NCBI GenBank assembly: GCA_965224735.1
Contig: OZ245059.1
Location: 1-64,000 of the forward strand
Source: Robiginitomaculum_A sp036478535
Lineage (GTDB): Bacteria; Pseudomonadota; Alphaproteobacteria; Caulobacterales; Maricaulaceae
Reading direction: 5' to 3'
Length of the DNA: 64,000 bases
The translations under genes were made by a program, and so were the position numbers. The notes below the pieces were generated by a model. It worked only from the letters and a program-made list of their open reading frames with translations, did no database searches and had not been told where the DNA came from. Numbering within the stretch: the stretch's first letter is position 1; the number at the start of each line of letters is the position of its first letter. Shown one piece after another: positions 48,741 through 57,353 of this stretch.

Positions 48741-49994
48741 ATGCCAAAACGTTCAAAACAGAATTTAACCAAGAGATTTCTTGATAGTGTTACGCCTTTA
48801 GAAGGCAAAGAATTCATTGTCTGGGATGCCAGTCTTACAGGATTCGATGTGCGTGTGAAACCCTCTGGCCGAAAATCTTTTCTCTATAAATACAGAACGC
48901 CAGACGGCAGGCAAAGAAAACTTACCTTGGGCGCGTTTGGCCAAATAACGGTTGAACAAGCAAGGCGACTTGCTACGGCTGGCCTCGGTAAAGTTGCGAG
49001 CAGTCACGACCCTTCTCAAAACCGTCACGACATCAAGAAAGCTCAAACCGTTGGCGATTTATGTGATCAGTATTACGCGGATGCAGAGGCAGGTAAAATC
49101 CTGTATCGGGGCAAACCCAAAAAGGCTTCAACGCTCGCAATCGATAAAGGCCGGATTGAACGCCATATAAAACCAATGATAGGCCGCAAGCAAATCGCGG
49201 CCTTAACCCGGCAAGACGTGACAAAATTCATGTACGATATTCGGGATGGTAAAACCGCAATAACGGTTAAGACTGGGCCGCGCGGGTTAGCGCGTGTGCG
49301 GGGCGGTATGGGCACTGCCAAGAAAGCCGTGTCGGTTTTATCAGCAATATATAATTACGCCATTCGTTCTGGCATGGTCGAGCATAATCCTTGCCAATAT
49401 GTCGAACGGCCTGCCGACAATAAACGTACACGGTTTTTAAACCCAGAAGAATATGCCCGCCTTGGGAGAGCCTTGAATGATCAAGCTATCAGCACACAAT
49501 ATGCGTCAGCTAGCCTCGCGATAATAATACTAGCGCTTACAGGGTGTCGCCGTAATGAAATTCTGTCACTGGTTAGGGATGAAGTGGACGTGACAGGGCG
49601 GTGCCTTCGTTTAGGTGATACCAAGACGGGTGCGCAAATTAGGCCATGCGGCAAGCCTGCCCTTGAACTCCTAACCCAGCAACTTGCTTCACACACAAGC
49701 CAATTCGTTTTTCCTTCTACAAAGAATAACGGTCCCATTATCAACATCCGCACGCCTATGGGAAAAGTTTGCAAAATGGCAGAACTAGAAAATGTTACGC
49801 CGCACACCCTGCGCCATAGCTATGCAACGGTTGCGCATGAACTCGGCTATAGTGAACTGACAATAGCGGGGCTTCTTGGACATAGCGCGGCAAGTGTAAC
49901 CAGCCGTTACGCGCACCATGTAGATCATGTACTTGCGGACGCGGCGGATAAAGTATCGGGGCTGATTTATGAACGGTTACAAACGGGAGCTTAA
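48741..49994 (+). CDS. int: tyrosine-type site-specific integrase
   Basis: 417 aa, P4-like layout: N-terminal arm-binding domain (DASLTGFDVRVKPSGRKSFL and KYRTPDGRQRKLTLGAFG), core-binding domain (~residues 95-215) and catalytic domain with Arg in LTGCRRNEILSL, Lys in DTKTGAQI, HTLRHSYAT, the second His in LLGHSAASVTSRYAH and the nucleophile Tyr in RYAH. All catalytic residues are present. It adjoins the tRNA-Arg att copy and must be the enzyme of this element. It converges on the 153-aa gene with a 4-bp overlap. Confidence 0.95.
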   Translation: MPKRSKQNLTKRFLDSVTPLEGKEFIVWDASLTGFDVRVKPSGRKSFLYKYRTPDGRQRKLTLGAFGQITVEQARRLATAGLGKVASSHDPSQNRHDIKKAQTVGDLCDQYYADAEAGKILYRGKPKKASTLAIDKGRIERHIKPMIGRKQIAALTRQDVTKFMYDIRDGKTAITVKTGPRGLARVRGGMGTAKKAVSVLSAIYNYAIRSGMVEHNPCQYVERPADNKRTRFLNPEEYARLGRALNDQAISTQYASASLAIIILALTGCRRNEILSLVRDEVDVTGRCLRLGDTKTGAQIRPCGKPALELLTQQLASHTSQFVFPSTKNNGPIINIRTPMGKVCKMAELENVTPHTLRHSYATVAHELGYSELTIAGLLGHSAASVTSRYAHHVDHVLADAADKVSGLIYERLQTGA

Positions 49995-50452
49995 ACCTCG
50001 ATATCAACCATTTCAAACAGATGGAATTTTATCGTGTCGGGGGCAATGACCATATTCAATAAACTAGCAATACCCGTTTCGCCTTCTTTATTTTCAGGCA
50101 TACTAAAACAATAATCGACCACTATAAGACCATCACCTTTCTCAAGAACTGCCAAACCCGCAGGATTACCGAAAGTAAGCTTTTCGTTTTCACTCCATAC
50201 TTCTTCGTTAAAGAACTTTCTAACGGGGAGTTTTATACTACAATGGTTCTCCATTGCGGTAATGAATTTTTTAAACTTCCTATCGGCTCGTTCGGGATTG
50301 AAGTTGTCATGATTGAAAGTACCGAAAAATTTATCAGATTTTATGGCTTGCTCAATTCGTTTTCTGGCATCTTTGTGCGAAATAATTTTATGACGGGTAT
50401 TCCCTTCGGGGAAAGTCCTTAAATGCAATTCATGTCTTTCAAGGTATAGCAT
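49991..50452 (-). CDS. hypothetical protein (153 aa)
   Basis: Not recognised. It has no signal peptide or membrane segment and contains HKIISHKDARKRIEQAIKSD, HDNFNPERADRKFKKFITAM and a beta-rich C-terminus (AVLEKGDGLIVVDYCFSMPE). It lies 30 bp downstream of the toxin-like gene on the same strand, so it may belong to the same operon, and its stop overlaps that of the integrase. Confidence 0.6.
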   Translation of the reverse strand: MLYLERHELHLRTFPEGNTRHKIISHKDARKRIEQAIKSDKFFGTFNHDNFNPERADRKFKKFITAMENHCSIKLPVRKFFNEEVWSENEKLTFGNPAGLAVLEKGDGLIVVDYCFSMPENKEGETGIASLLNMVIAPDTIKFHLFEMVDIEV

Positions 50453-50482
50453 GGTTGAATATCAAAATTTTCTGTTTTGGTG

Positions 50483-50737
50483 TCAGTAAACACCAACAAT
50501 CTCAATCCTGTCCTTGTAGGTTTTATGAGAAATCACAAACCGAAATTGGTTACTTACAAACCGCCTCCGTCCGTCTGGGAGCTTCCGTCCAACCTTTGGA
50601 AATAATTGAAGCGTCTGGATAGCACTATAAATATCATTATACACCCGTAAATTGGTACGAGGTGAAATTTCATTGTAATAGGTTTCAATTTCTTTGAGGT
50701 CAGCTTTGGCCGTATCTCGATAGATAATTTTTATCAT
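50483..50737 (-). CDS. RelE/ParE-superfamily toxin
   Basis: 84 aa from 50737 (MIKIIYRDTAKADLKEIETY). The RelE/ParE fold is evident: an N-terminal strand, two helices (DLKEIETYYNEISPRTNLRV then YSAIQTLQLFPKVGRKLPDG) and C-terminal strands (RRFVSNQFRFVISHKTYKDR, IEIVGVY). The sequence suits the ParE branch, which acts on gyrase, more than the ribosome-dependent RelE branch, but that is inferred. Its start overlaps the antitoxin stop by 4 bp. Confidence 0.8.
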   Translation of the reverse strand: MIKIIYRDTAKADLKEIETYYNEISPRTNLRVYNDIYSAIQTLQLFPKVGRKLPDGRRRFVSNQFRFVISHKTYKDRIEIVGVY

Positions 50738-50964
50738 GAAGGAAGCGGCTTGCCCCAAATATGATTGACCTCAGCCTGCGTAGCATATTTAGGGTTTGGG
50801 TCGGCGTGACGGCGTTTATCTTCTTCCTCTTGTTCAGGAGAAAGTACAAAATCATCTTCGTTCAGATAGTTCTGAACAACCAAGCCCAATTCAGCTTGAA
50901 AAGCTGTCTGCTTATCGGCAGGGATGCTCTCAACGAGTACAGCTAATTTTTCTAAAGTGGTCAT
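50734..50964 (-). CDS. addiction-module antitoxin-like protein
   Basis: 76 aa from 50964 (MTTLEKLAVLVESIPADKQT); a longer frame to 51078 exists but its N-terminus is not conserved-looking. It has the short acidic and helical makeup of addiction module components (FVLSPEQEEEDKRRHADPNP, KYATQAEVNHIWGKPLPS). It overlaps the toxin gene by 4 bp, the standard antitoxin-toxin order. The pair would stabilise the integrative element. Confidence 0.7.
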   Translation of the reverse strand: MTTLEKLAVLVESIPADKQTAFQAELGLVVQNYLNEDDFVLSPEQEEEDKRRHADPNPKYATQAEVNHIWGKPLPS

Positions 50965-51221
50965 ACGGTTTAGTATAGCAGAAAAAGGGTGAATAAAAAG
51001 TCCTAAATTCCGCAGGTTTAATTGTTTCACAGTTTTGCTGTTGCCAGGTTTTGAGTTCGCCGTCGGTTGGGTTGTCATATTTTTTATCCCTCAAGTATCA
51101 AGTGAATGCACCATTCATGACCTCTGAGCTCATGTTTAAATTTCTCACATCGTTTAAAATGCATCATTTACCGATTTGTCTTAATAGCTAGATGTTGAAG
51201 TCGCCGCTCCATTAGACATAA

Positions 51222-51231
51222 ATGTTTCTAG
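51222..51231 (+). pseudogene. first codons of the split cysteine desulfurase
   Basis: ATG-TTT-CTA-G, with an in-frame TAA directly upstream, so the start is unambiguous. Joined at CTAG to the desulfurase body at 41566 (minus strand) it reads MFLDHQATTPMHPKV, the expected YLDHQATTP start of the family. It abuts IS5 copy 3. Confidence 0.85.
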
Positions 51232-52086
51232 GGTCAGGACTCATTAAAGCCAATATATAACGATTGCAGCGATGCATATTGTAGAGAAAAAGGTGTGTGC
51301 GCAGCGATCATAACGGGTTGAGACACGTCTCCAGTCTTTGAGACGCCCAAACATGTTTTGGGCCTTGTGACGCTGTTTGTATAAAGTTTTATCGTATGGG
51401 ATCAGTATTTTTCGGTTTCGACGCGGCGGAATACACGGGGTAATATTGCGAGCACGTAATGCCTCTCGAAACCAGTTTGAATCATATCCTTTGTCACCCA
51501 GAAGGCATTTTGCTTTTGGAAGTTGATCTAGCAATAACCGCGCCCCTTTATGGTCGCTCATTTGTCCTTCACTCAGCAACATGACCACCGGACGACCCAC
51601 ACCATCACAAACCGCATGGAGTTTTGAATTTAGCCCACCTTTGGTGCGGCCAATACATCTGGGAACATCCCCTTTTTAAGCAGACTAGCTGCGGTTCTGT
51701 GAGCTTTTAGGTGGGTTGCGTCGATTTGCAATTGTTCTGGCACACCTTCAGATGTGCTTAGCGCAATAAAGATTTTGTTGAATACACCCATTTTACTCCC
51801 CATTTTACTCCAACGGATAAACCGATTGTAAAGTGTCTTGTGGGGGCCATATTCTCGCGGAGCATCGCGCCATTGAAGGCCTCGTTTAAGCACATGGATA
51901 ATGCCGCTGATCACACGTAAATCATCGACACGTGGTACACCGTGAGACAAGGGAAAATAAGGCTCAATACGAGCCAATTGGGACTTCGATAGATAAAACA
52001 AATCATTCATGGTGAAAGCTCCTTTGACCATCAATGAATCACAAATTAGACAAAATGGGAATCCCTAAAATTAATAGATCCTGACC
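51232..52086 (-). mobile_element. IS5-family element, copy 3
   Basis: 855 bp, ends as in copy 2, exact CTAG at both sides (51228-51231 and 52087-52090). Nearly identical to copy 2, but with a 12-bp duplication (SKMGSKMG) and the change KVEN to KAQN at the catalytic Glu. The same Gln is found in copy 1. It lies in the same orientation as copy 2, so the pair are direct repeats around 42411-51231. Confidence 0.93.
51244..52034 (-). pseudogene. IS5-family transposase with catalytic Glu replaced by Gln
   Basis: Two frames as in copy 2: MNDLFYLSKSQLARIEPYFP to AAPKVG, then GRTKGG onward. Both Asp motifs (IDATHLKAH, GDKGYDS) are intact, but the Y-(2)-R-(3)-E-(6)-K signature reads YKQRHKAQNMFGRLK, with Gln at the Glu position (codon CAA for GAG, together with the neighbouring codon). 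Such a change should abolish catalysis, so this copy would move only in trans. Confidence 0.85.
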
Positions 52087-53342
52087 CTAGATAAAAGTAG
52101 TTTTGGAAACGCATCTTCATTTCTATTGTTTGCTTCCAGTTGAGCATTATCTGCAGCATCGATTATTATTAAAAGCCCTTCTTTTTGAGATTGTTCTTTT
52201 ATTGTAGCGCTAGCTTGTTCAAATCTTCGCCTTGCGGATTTTATCATCCCATATCGATCACTATCTGTCGGTAACAACGGATCACACAAACCGCGAGTTG
52301 CTAGCTCATTCACAATCTGTATGAGACCTATTTTAGGAAGGTGCCGTGCCTGATCATCAGAACGGTATGCTCCACCACCAAAGCAGTCAAAAACTACAAT
52401 TTCATATTTCTCTGAAAGGTATGCCGACAGACTCTGAATAAAAACCGTCTTACCAACTCCACCATCTGCATAGACGAGAATAGGGCATTGAGATGCGTTC
52501 AGAAGCTCCGCACAATCAGTTAGGGCTTCACGCTCAATTACGTCCTTCACCTCAAGAAAACGAGTGTCGGCGGGGAACAAATCCTCCGGCTCACATTCCA
52601 ATGCGTCCAAAATATCTTCTTTTTTAAGTAAGTTGTTGCTTTGCCCTTGCTCGCCAGCCTTTTCTCTCACAAGTTCGCAAAGAGCGTGGAGTCGGACGCG
52701 AGCCTGCGAGTCAACACCTGAAGACCAGTTGCTGAGTGTTCGCCTTAAGACTCTGTTTTGCTCATCCAAATCTTTTGTGGCTGCTTGAAAAGTTGTCAGC
52801 GAGAAAAGCCTAAAAGCGTCGATATTTTTCTCTTCGCACCATTTTTTTAAATTCTTAAATTGTTTTAAATTTTTTTGGTCTGTTGGAACCGTTTTATTTT
52901 TTAAGTGTGATATGGCTTCCCACAAATGAGGCGCAAATTCACCGTTGGTAACAAAAGAAAACTTAATTTTGTTGTCAACAATTTTGGCATCACTCTCTTT
53001 CTCATAGTCCACAATAGTATCGGCAAATTTTCGAAGCGTTTTTTTCAAGTATGAGGAGGTGGCTGGCGCATTTGTGGTCTTATATTTGAACTGTAATGTC
53101 TCAAGCCTTGAACAAGCTTCAAAGCTATCACCATCCCCGTAGTATAGAATAAGATCGGCAATATCATCAGCTTCCGCACTCATAGAAGTTGGTTCAGTTT
53201 GCGGGATTCCTTCAATAGCAATTGCGAACAACTTATCGCTTGGAAATATGAGTTGTAATGCACGACGCGCAGCCCAACGCTCATGAAATGTATGTCCAGC
53301 ACGAGAAGCTCTGACTTTATCTATTTTTACTTTTTCTGACAT
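52087..53342 (-). pseudogene. giant STAND NTPase with Cap4/DUF4297-like nuclease domain, N-terminal fragment
   Basis: 418 codons from ATG 53342 to the IS5 junction. Residues ~1-115 look like a PD-(D/E)XK nuclease of the Cap4/DUF4297 type: HTFHERWAARRALQLIF, EADDIADLILYYGDG and LETLQFKYK (Asp...Gln-x-Lys). After a helical spacer comes the P-loop PILVYADGGVGKTVFIQSL and Walker B GLLIIIDAADNA. The protein continues in 42411-43128 and 43622-48110 (total ~2,150 aa), an architecture like Avs antiphage STAND proteins, which detect phage proteins and degrade DNA. A serine recombinase gene lies 157 bp upstream on the same strand. Confidence 0.83.
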
Positions 53343-53498
53343 TGAATACTGCTACCATAGGTTTGTTTGAACATAAAACTCATTTTCTTGTTTTTCATGA
53401 GACGTAGAGCTCTAACAGCTATGATAGCGTATTCAAATTTCAAATATTTGCTTTGTTCCTTTTAGCAGAGATCGAACGTCTAGCCTAATCAATAGGTA

Positions 53499-54137
53499 TT
53501 ATATTCGGTTGAGGAGGCGAGCTACCGAAGTTTTATACCAAAGCCTACCGTTACGGCCTTTTATATTGGCTTCATTGAGTGCGCGTGCAATTGATTGCAA
53601 ATCCATATTGCTAGTAATTTCAAGTTCTTCGAACTTCGAAAAAATCTCCCGTGCAAACACTTGAGCTTCTTTTTTGTTTTTTACTGCTAACACCTTTCCG
53701 TTCTTCCCTAGTTCTACACCACGCTCCTTTGCCGCCGCTAACGCTGCCTTGGTGCGTTCACTAATTCGCCGTCCTTCCTCTTCGGCCATGGCTGCGTAAA
53801 CATGGAGCATGAACCTGTCTGCGTTGGGCATGTCGGCGGCTATAAAATCTATGCCCGTTTCCATGAGACCGCTTACGAAGTGGACATTACGGGCAAGGCG
53901 GTCAAGCTTAGCTATGACCAACTTGGTTTTGTGTTTACGGCAATAAGCTATGGCGGCTTTAAGCTCTGGGCGCTTGGCTTTCTTGCCGCTCTCTATTTCT
54001 ATAAACTCTCTATAGGGCTTGCCGCCCAGTAAAATTTCAATGGCCTTGCGCTGCGCCTCTAGCCCTAGACCTGATATGCCTTGCCTTTGGGTACTCACAC
54101 GCAGGTAAGCGGCTGGTATGGCTTCTATGGGCTTCAT
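53499..54137 (-). CDS. serine recombinase (resolvase/invertase family)
   Basis: 212 aa. Catalytic domain: AAYLRVSTQRQGISGLGLEA with the nucleophile Ser, LVIAKLDRLARN (catalytic Arg) and the long E helix EEEGRRISERTKAALAAAKE. The C-terminal part (MDLQSIARALNEANIKGRNG, WYKTSVARLL) is a small recombinase DNA-binding region. Appears complete. It lies between the 363-aa gene and the STAND gene, all on the minus strand. It could resolve or invert DNA in the island, but its target sites are not evident. Confidence 0.9.
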   Translation of the reverse strand: MKPIEAIPAAYLRVSTQRQGISGLGLEAQRKAIEILLGGKPYREFIEIESGKKAKRPELKAAIAYCRKHKTKLVIAKLDRLARNVHFVSGLMETGIDFIAADMPNADRFMLHVYAAMAEEEGRRISERTKAALAAAKERGVELGKNGKVLAVKNKKEAQVFAREIFSKFEELEITSNMDLQSIARALNEANIKGRNGRLWYKTSVARLLNRI

Positions 54138-54195
54138 TTTACCTCTCCAAAACTTATGTAACAGGTAAAGGTTGGTTTGTGTGTTACGGAGCGGC

Positions 54196-55287
54196 TCATA
54201 GGTGCTTCTCCGTCATTGGGTGTGCATTCATAGATGTTTGTAATATTTGCATCCCGTCACTGATTTGACCCGCCGTGAGGCCATAGCCAAGTTGGTCGGC
54301 TTGCTGCCTTATTCTATCTGTTACATCCCAAGCTTGGCGGTCAGTACACATGGCAGATAGGATTTTGAAACATAGTTCTCTGAGTAACGCATTCCGATCT
54401 ACCTTTGAAATCACAGTGCGCAAATACTCGTGGAGTTCACTGGATTGATTAACGAGCCAATATAGATACCGCCGCCCCGCTCTTGTATGACCGTCAAAAG
54501 CATATCTTGGGATTGTGCTTATTTGGTATGTCGATAGATTATTATCTGATTTTGCACCTAGCGGCTCTGGCACTTGCCGCCAATCATTCCAGAGCAACGG
54601 TATGAAAGCAGGGAGTATTGTTCCTGATCGCGACATCCCAATTCTGCAGATAGAAAGAACATGCTCTGGACATTGCTCTGTATCAAAGCAAGCGAAGAAA
54701 CGTTCTACATCTCCCTTACGTCGATACAGCACATCAGATGCAAATTTATCCGTACCTAATGCATACCATGCCGCTATGACGCGGTGAGGAAATGGCTTCG
54801 AAGGCGAATTTGATAATGAGTGCACGGCCTCAGTGGATGCGGTTGCCAACTCCTCCCGAATAGCCTCAAAGGAAACATCGTGATCGACTATGGTTACAAT
54901 ATCGTCTGTTACCCTGTTTTTGGGTGCGGCGCAGAGTTGGCGGATTAGATATGAAGCTACTTTCCATTCACCACCTACTTTTGCTCTCCATCGTTTAGAG
55001 CCTGCCGCCGCCGTAACCATCCCGCAGAGGTCGAAGTCACCAAAGCTTATATCCTCCCATGCAATAACACACAAACGTCGCCAGAACATGCGGTAGTCGG
55101 AGTTCAGCAGATACCGTCCTGCTCTTAAAGCCTCTTTGGCATCACTCCGCCTAATTGCTTTTTGCAGAAGGCTCATAGCAATCCATCGTTCAGGTAGTGG
55201 CGCGTAGATTTGTTGTGGTGGTTGGTGTGTAGCTAGCCTATCGGCAAGCTGTTCACACAGGTATTCAGTCCAGATGTTATCGAGCAT
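54196..55287 (-). CDS. hypothetical protein with RarA/MgsA-like helical region
   Basis: 363 aa. The N-terminal ~110 residues (AMSLLQKAIRRSDAKEALRA, RLCVIAWEDISFGDFDLCG) resemble the helical C-terminal part of RarA/MgsA clamp-loader-like ATPases (QKSIRRGD...RRLVRIASEDIGLAD), but no ATPase motif is present. The rest is helical and unrecognised. It lies 58 bp upstream of the recombinase gene and may share its transcript. Function unknown. Confidence 0.6.
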   Translation of the reverse strand: MLDNIWTEYLCEQLADRLATHQPPQQIYAPLPERWIAMSLLQKAIRRSDAKEALRAGRYLLNSDYRMFWRRLCVIAWEDISFGDFDLCGMVTAAAGSKRWRAKVGGEWKVASYLIRQLCAAPKNRVTDDIVTIVDHDVSFEAIREELATASTEAVHSLSNSPSKPFPHRVIAAWYALGTDKFASDVLYRRKGDVERFFACFDTEQCPEHVLSICRIGMSRSGTILPAFIPLLWNDWRQVPEPLGAKSDNNLSTYQISTIPRYAFDGHTRAGRRYLYWLVNQSSELHEYLRTVISKVDRNALLRELCFKILSAMCTDRQAWDVTDRIRQQADQLGYGLTAGQISDGMQILQTSMNAHPMTEKHL

Positions 55288-55522
55288 TTCTGCCTCCCAT
55301 ATATACGGGAGAGCAAAACGATTTCACCCCGATCGAAGCGTAACTTGAGAGCGGCTAGAGGCAAGAAGTATATAGGTGGACACTTTTTTTGACAGGGACT
55401 ACGAGCTTGTAAGTAAACTATTTCAATAATTAACAACTTTTCAAAATGGTGTATTCATTACTCTTAGTAAAATACGTTCTCAACTTTTACCTTTTCGACT
55501 GACACAATACGTCCTAAGCTAG

Positions 55523-56010
55523 GGTCAGGACTCATTAAAGCCAATATATAACGATTGCAGCGATGCATCGGGGTACATCCCTTTTTTTAGCAAACTGGTT
55601 TTAGCAGGCTAGCTGCGGTTCTATGGGCTTTAAAATGGGTTGCGTCGATTCGCAATTGTTCTGGCACGCCATCGGATGAGCTGGGCGCTACAAATATTTT
55701 GTTGAATATCCCCATTTTACTCCCCATTTTACTCCAACGTACAAACCGATTATACAGTGTTTTGTGTGGACCATATTCACGGGGGGCATCGCGCCATTGT
55801 AAGCCGCGTTTGAGCACGTGGATAATACCGCTAATTACACGTAAATCATCGACACGGGGCACGCCGTGGGACAGTGGAAAGTAAGGTTTAATACGTGCCA
55901 ACTGGGACGGTGAGAGATAAAACAAATCATTCATGATGAAAACTCCTTTAGCCATCAATGAATCACAAACTTAGCTAAATGGAAATCTTTAAAATTAATA
56001 GGTCCTGACC
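55523..56010 (-). mobile_element. IS5-family element, copy 4 (internal deletion)
   Basis: 488 bp. Both ends are present (GGTCAGGACTCATTAAAG at 55523; GGTCCTGACC ending at 56010), flanked by CTAG on the left and CTAA on the right. The transposase frame A is there (MNDLFYLSPSQLARIKPYFP to AASLLKPVC) but everything from the CGATGCAT near the left end to frame B is deleted, so both the second Asp and the Glu are lost. It marks the right part of the island. Confidence 0.9.
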
Positions 56011-56018
56011 CTAAACCA

Positions 56019-56038
56019 CCACCGGCTATCGTCGGTGG
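56019..56038 (+). terminator. candidate hairpin terminator
   Basis: CCACCG-GCTATCGT-CGGTGG followed by GTTTGTT. A 6-bp GC-rich stem and a short T-rich tail suggest a weak intrinsic terminator on the plus strand, or a structure left from whatever IS5 copy 4 interrupted. Confidence 0.4.
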
Positions 56039-56169
56039 GTTTGTTAGTAGCAACTGAAGTTGTTTTTTCTTAATTGAGCGCCCCTGGCGCACTTTTAAAT
56101 TTTATGTCCGTTTGGAAAACGGAGGTTTGAAACCATTTTGTTGAAAATAAAGGAAAAATCGGAACAATG

Positions 56170-56688
56170 CTAATGAGGCGGTGGGCCGTAAGTATTATTA
56201 TCGGATTGGTTTGGTAAAATCATATTGCCCACATGCAAAACAATTAAGCTGGATATGGCACGAGATACGATGATAGGCAGCATGACTTTGGGAGCCATTG
56301 CCTCAAGCGCTTTATAATATTCCCTTTTGTCTATGGCGCCCGACGCCTGGCGCAGTGCTAGGTCAAAAAATGTGCCATCTGTAAAAAGCAATATGAGCAA
56401 GATTGTAACCACTAGAACCACAGCGCCATATCCTGCTATGAAAGCTAGAACCAATGCGCCAGACTTGCCGCTATTATGAATGCGTTTCACCCATAAACTT
56501 ACCCAAGCGACAATCACCACCAAACCAGCCATAAATGTCAAAGTGCCGACAAAGGGTGCGAGAACACTGCCAAATACCAATTTGTCAAACAGACCAAGGG
56601 CAATGCTGATTAGGATAAGAATATACCCACCAAAGATAAAATGGCCAGAACCAATACGGCCTCGGATACTCAAAAACAGGCCAAGCAT
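56170..56688 (-). CDS. DUF805-family membrane protein (second of pair)
   Basis: 172 aa, four membrane helices. It starts LGLFLSIRGRIGSGHFIFGG, the DUF805 N-terminal signature (FSFxGRxxRxxFW), with WVKRIHNSGKSGALVLAFI as the conserved RLHDxGxSG segment. Function of the family is unknown. ATG follows the stop of the other DUF805 gene with no gap (TAAATG), so they are a coupled pair. Confidence 0.85.
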   Translation of the reverse strand: MLGLFLSIRGRIGSGHFIFGGYILILISIALGLFDKLVFGSVLAPFVGTLTFMAGLVVIVAWVSLWVKRIHNSGKSGALVLAFIAGYGAVVLVVTILLILLFTDGTFFDLALRQASGAIDKREYYKALEAMAPKVMLPIIVSRAISSLIVLHVGNMILPNQSDNNTYGPPPH

Positions 56689-57246
56689 TTATGTTTCTCC
56701 CGTTGGTGACGCGCCATAAATATTGTCGTTCTTTTCTCCAGGCCAAAGCGCCAGCCATGCTGTGAACAACACGGGAAGAATAGAAGCAAGCGCGCTTATT
56801 GTTTTCATATTATTGCGCAGATTGTTTTGATACACCTCTTCAACAGGCTTAATAGCATTCTGAAGAGTTATCGGGTCGTCTTGTAACTTAGGGTCATTCA
56901 TAAACCCATGAATGGTTTCAAAATATTCAAGCATGCCGTAATGAAGCCCCAAAAAAAACAAGACAGAAAGGGACAAAAAAACCACACCCGTCAAAGGCCA
57001 TAAATTTTTTCCCATATCGTGAAGACGTTTACCATAAATACACAAAATCATATGAAGCGTTATAAAAAACAATAACATGGGGAGAAAAAAATCCGTAAAC
57101 ATACCTGTACCTAAATATGAGCCTAAATGCAAAAAAATCCATTTTTGGGTGAGATAAAATGCAAGTATTCCTACAACTCCAACAATGAAGGCAATGCGTG
57201 TTATTCTACCGCGCGGCGAGAAAAATAATTTGTAAACCCTGCCCAT
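56689..57246 (-). CDS. DUF805-family membrane protein (first of pair)
   Basis: 185 aa, four membrane helices. YKLFFSPRGRITRIAFIVG and IYGKRLHDMGKNLWPLTG are the DUF805 motifs; an extended loop (MNDPKLQDDPITLQNAIKPV) lies between helices 3 and 4. Probably the ancestral partner of the following paralogue, the two possibly forming a heteromer. No function is known. Confidence 0.87.
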   Translation of the reverse strand: MGRVYKLFFSPRGRITRIAFIVGVVGILAFYLTQKWIFLHLGSYLGTGMFTDFFLPMLLFFITLHMILCIYGKRLHDMGKNLWPLTGVVFLSLSVLFFLGLHYGMLEYFETIHGFMNDPKLQDDPITLQNAIKPVEEVYQNNLRNNMKTISALASILPVLFTAWLALWPGEKNDNIYGASPTGET

Positions 57247-57353
57247 ACCATAACCTGTAAAACTTTCTGCCTTTTGCCAAATTTTAACATCTCATTCAAG
57301 CCTATTCGATATGATACTTACATAATATTTACCCAGTAAAACATGTGGCTTGT

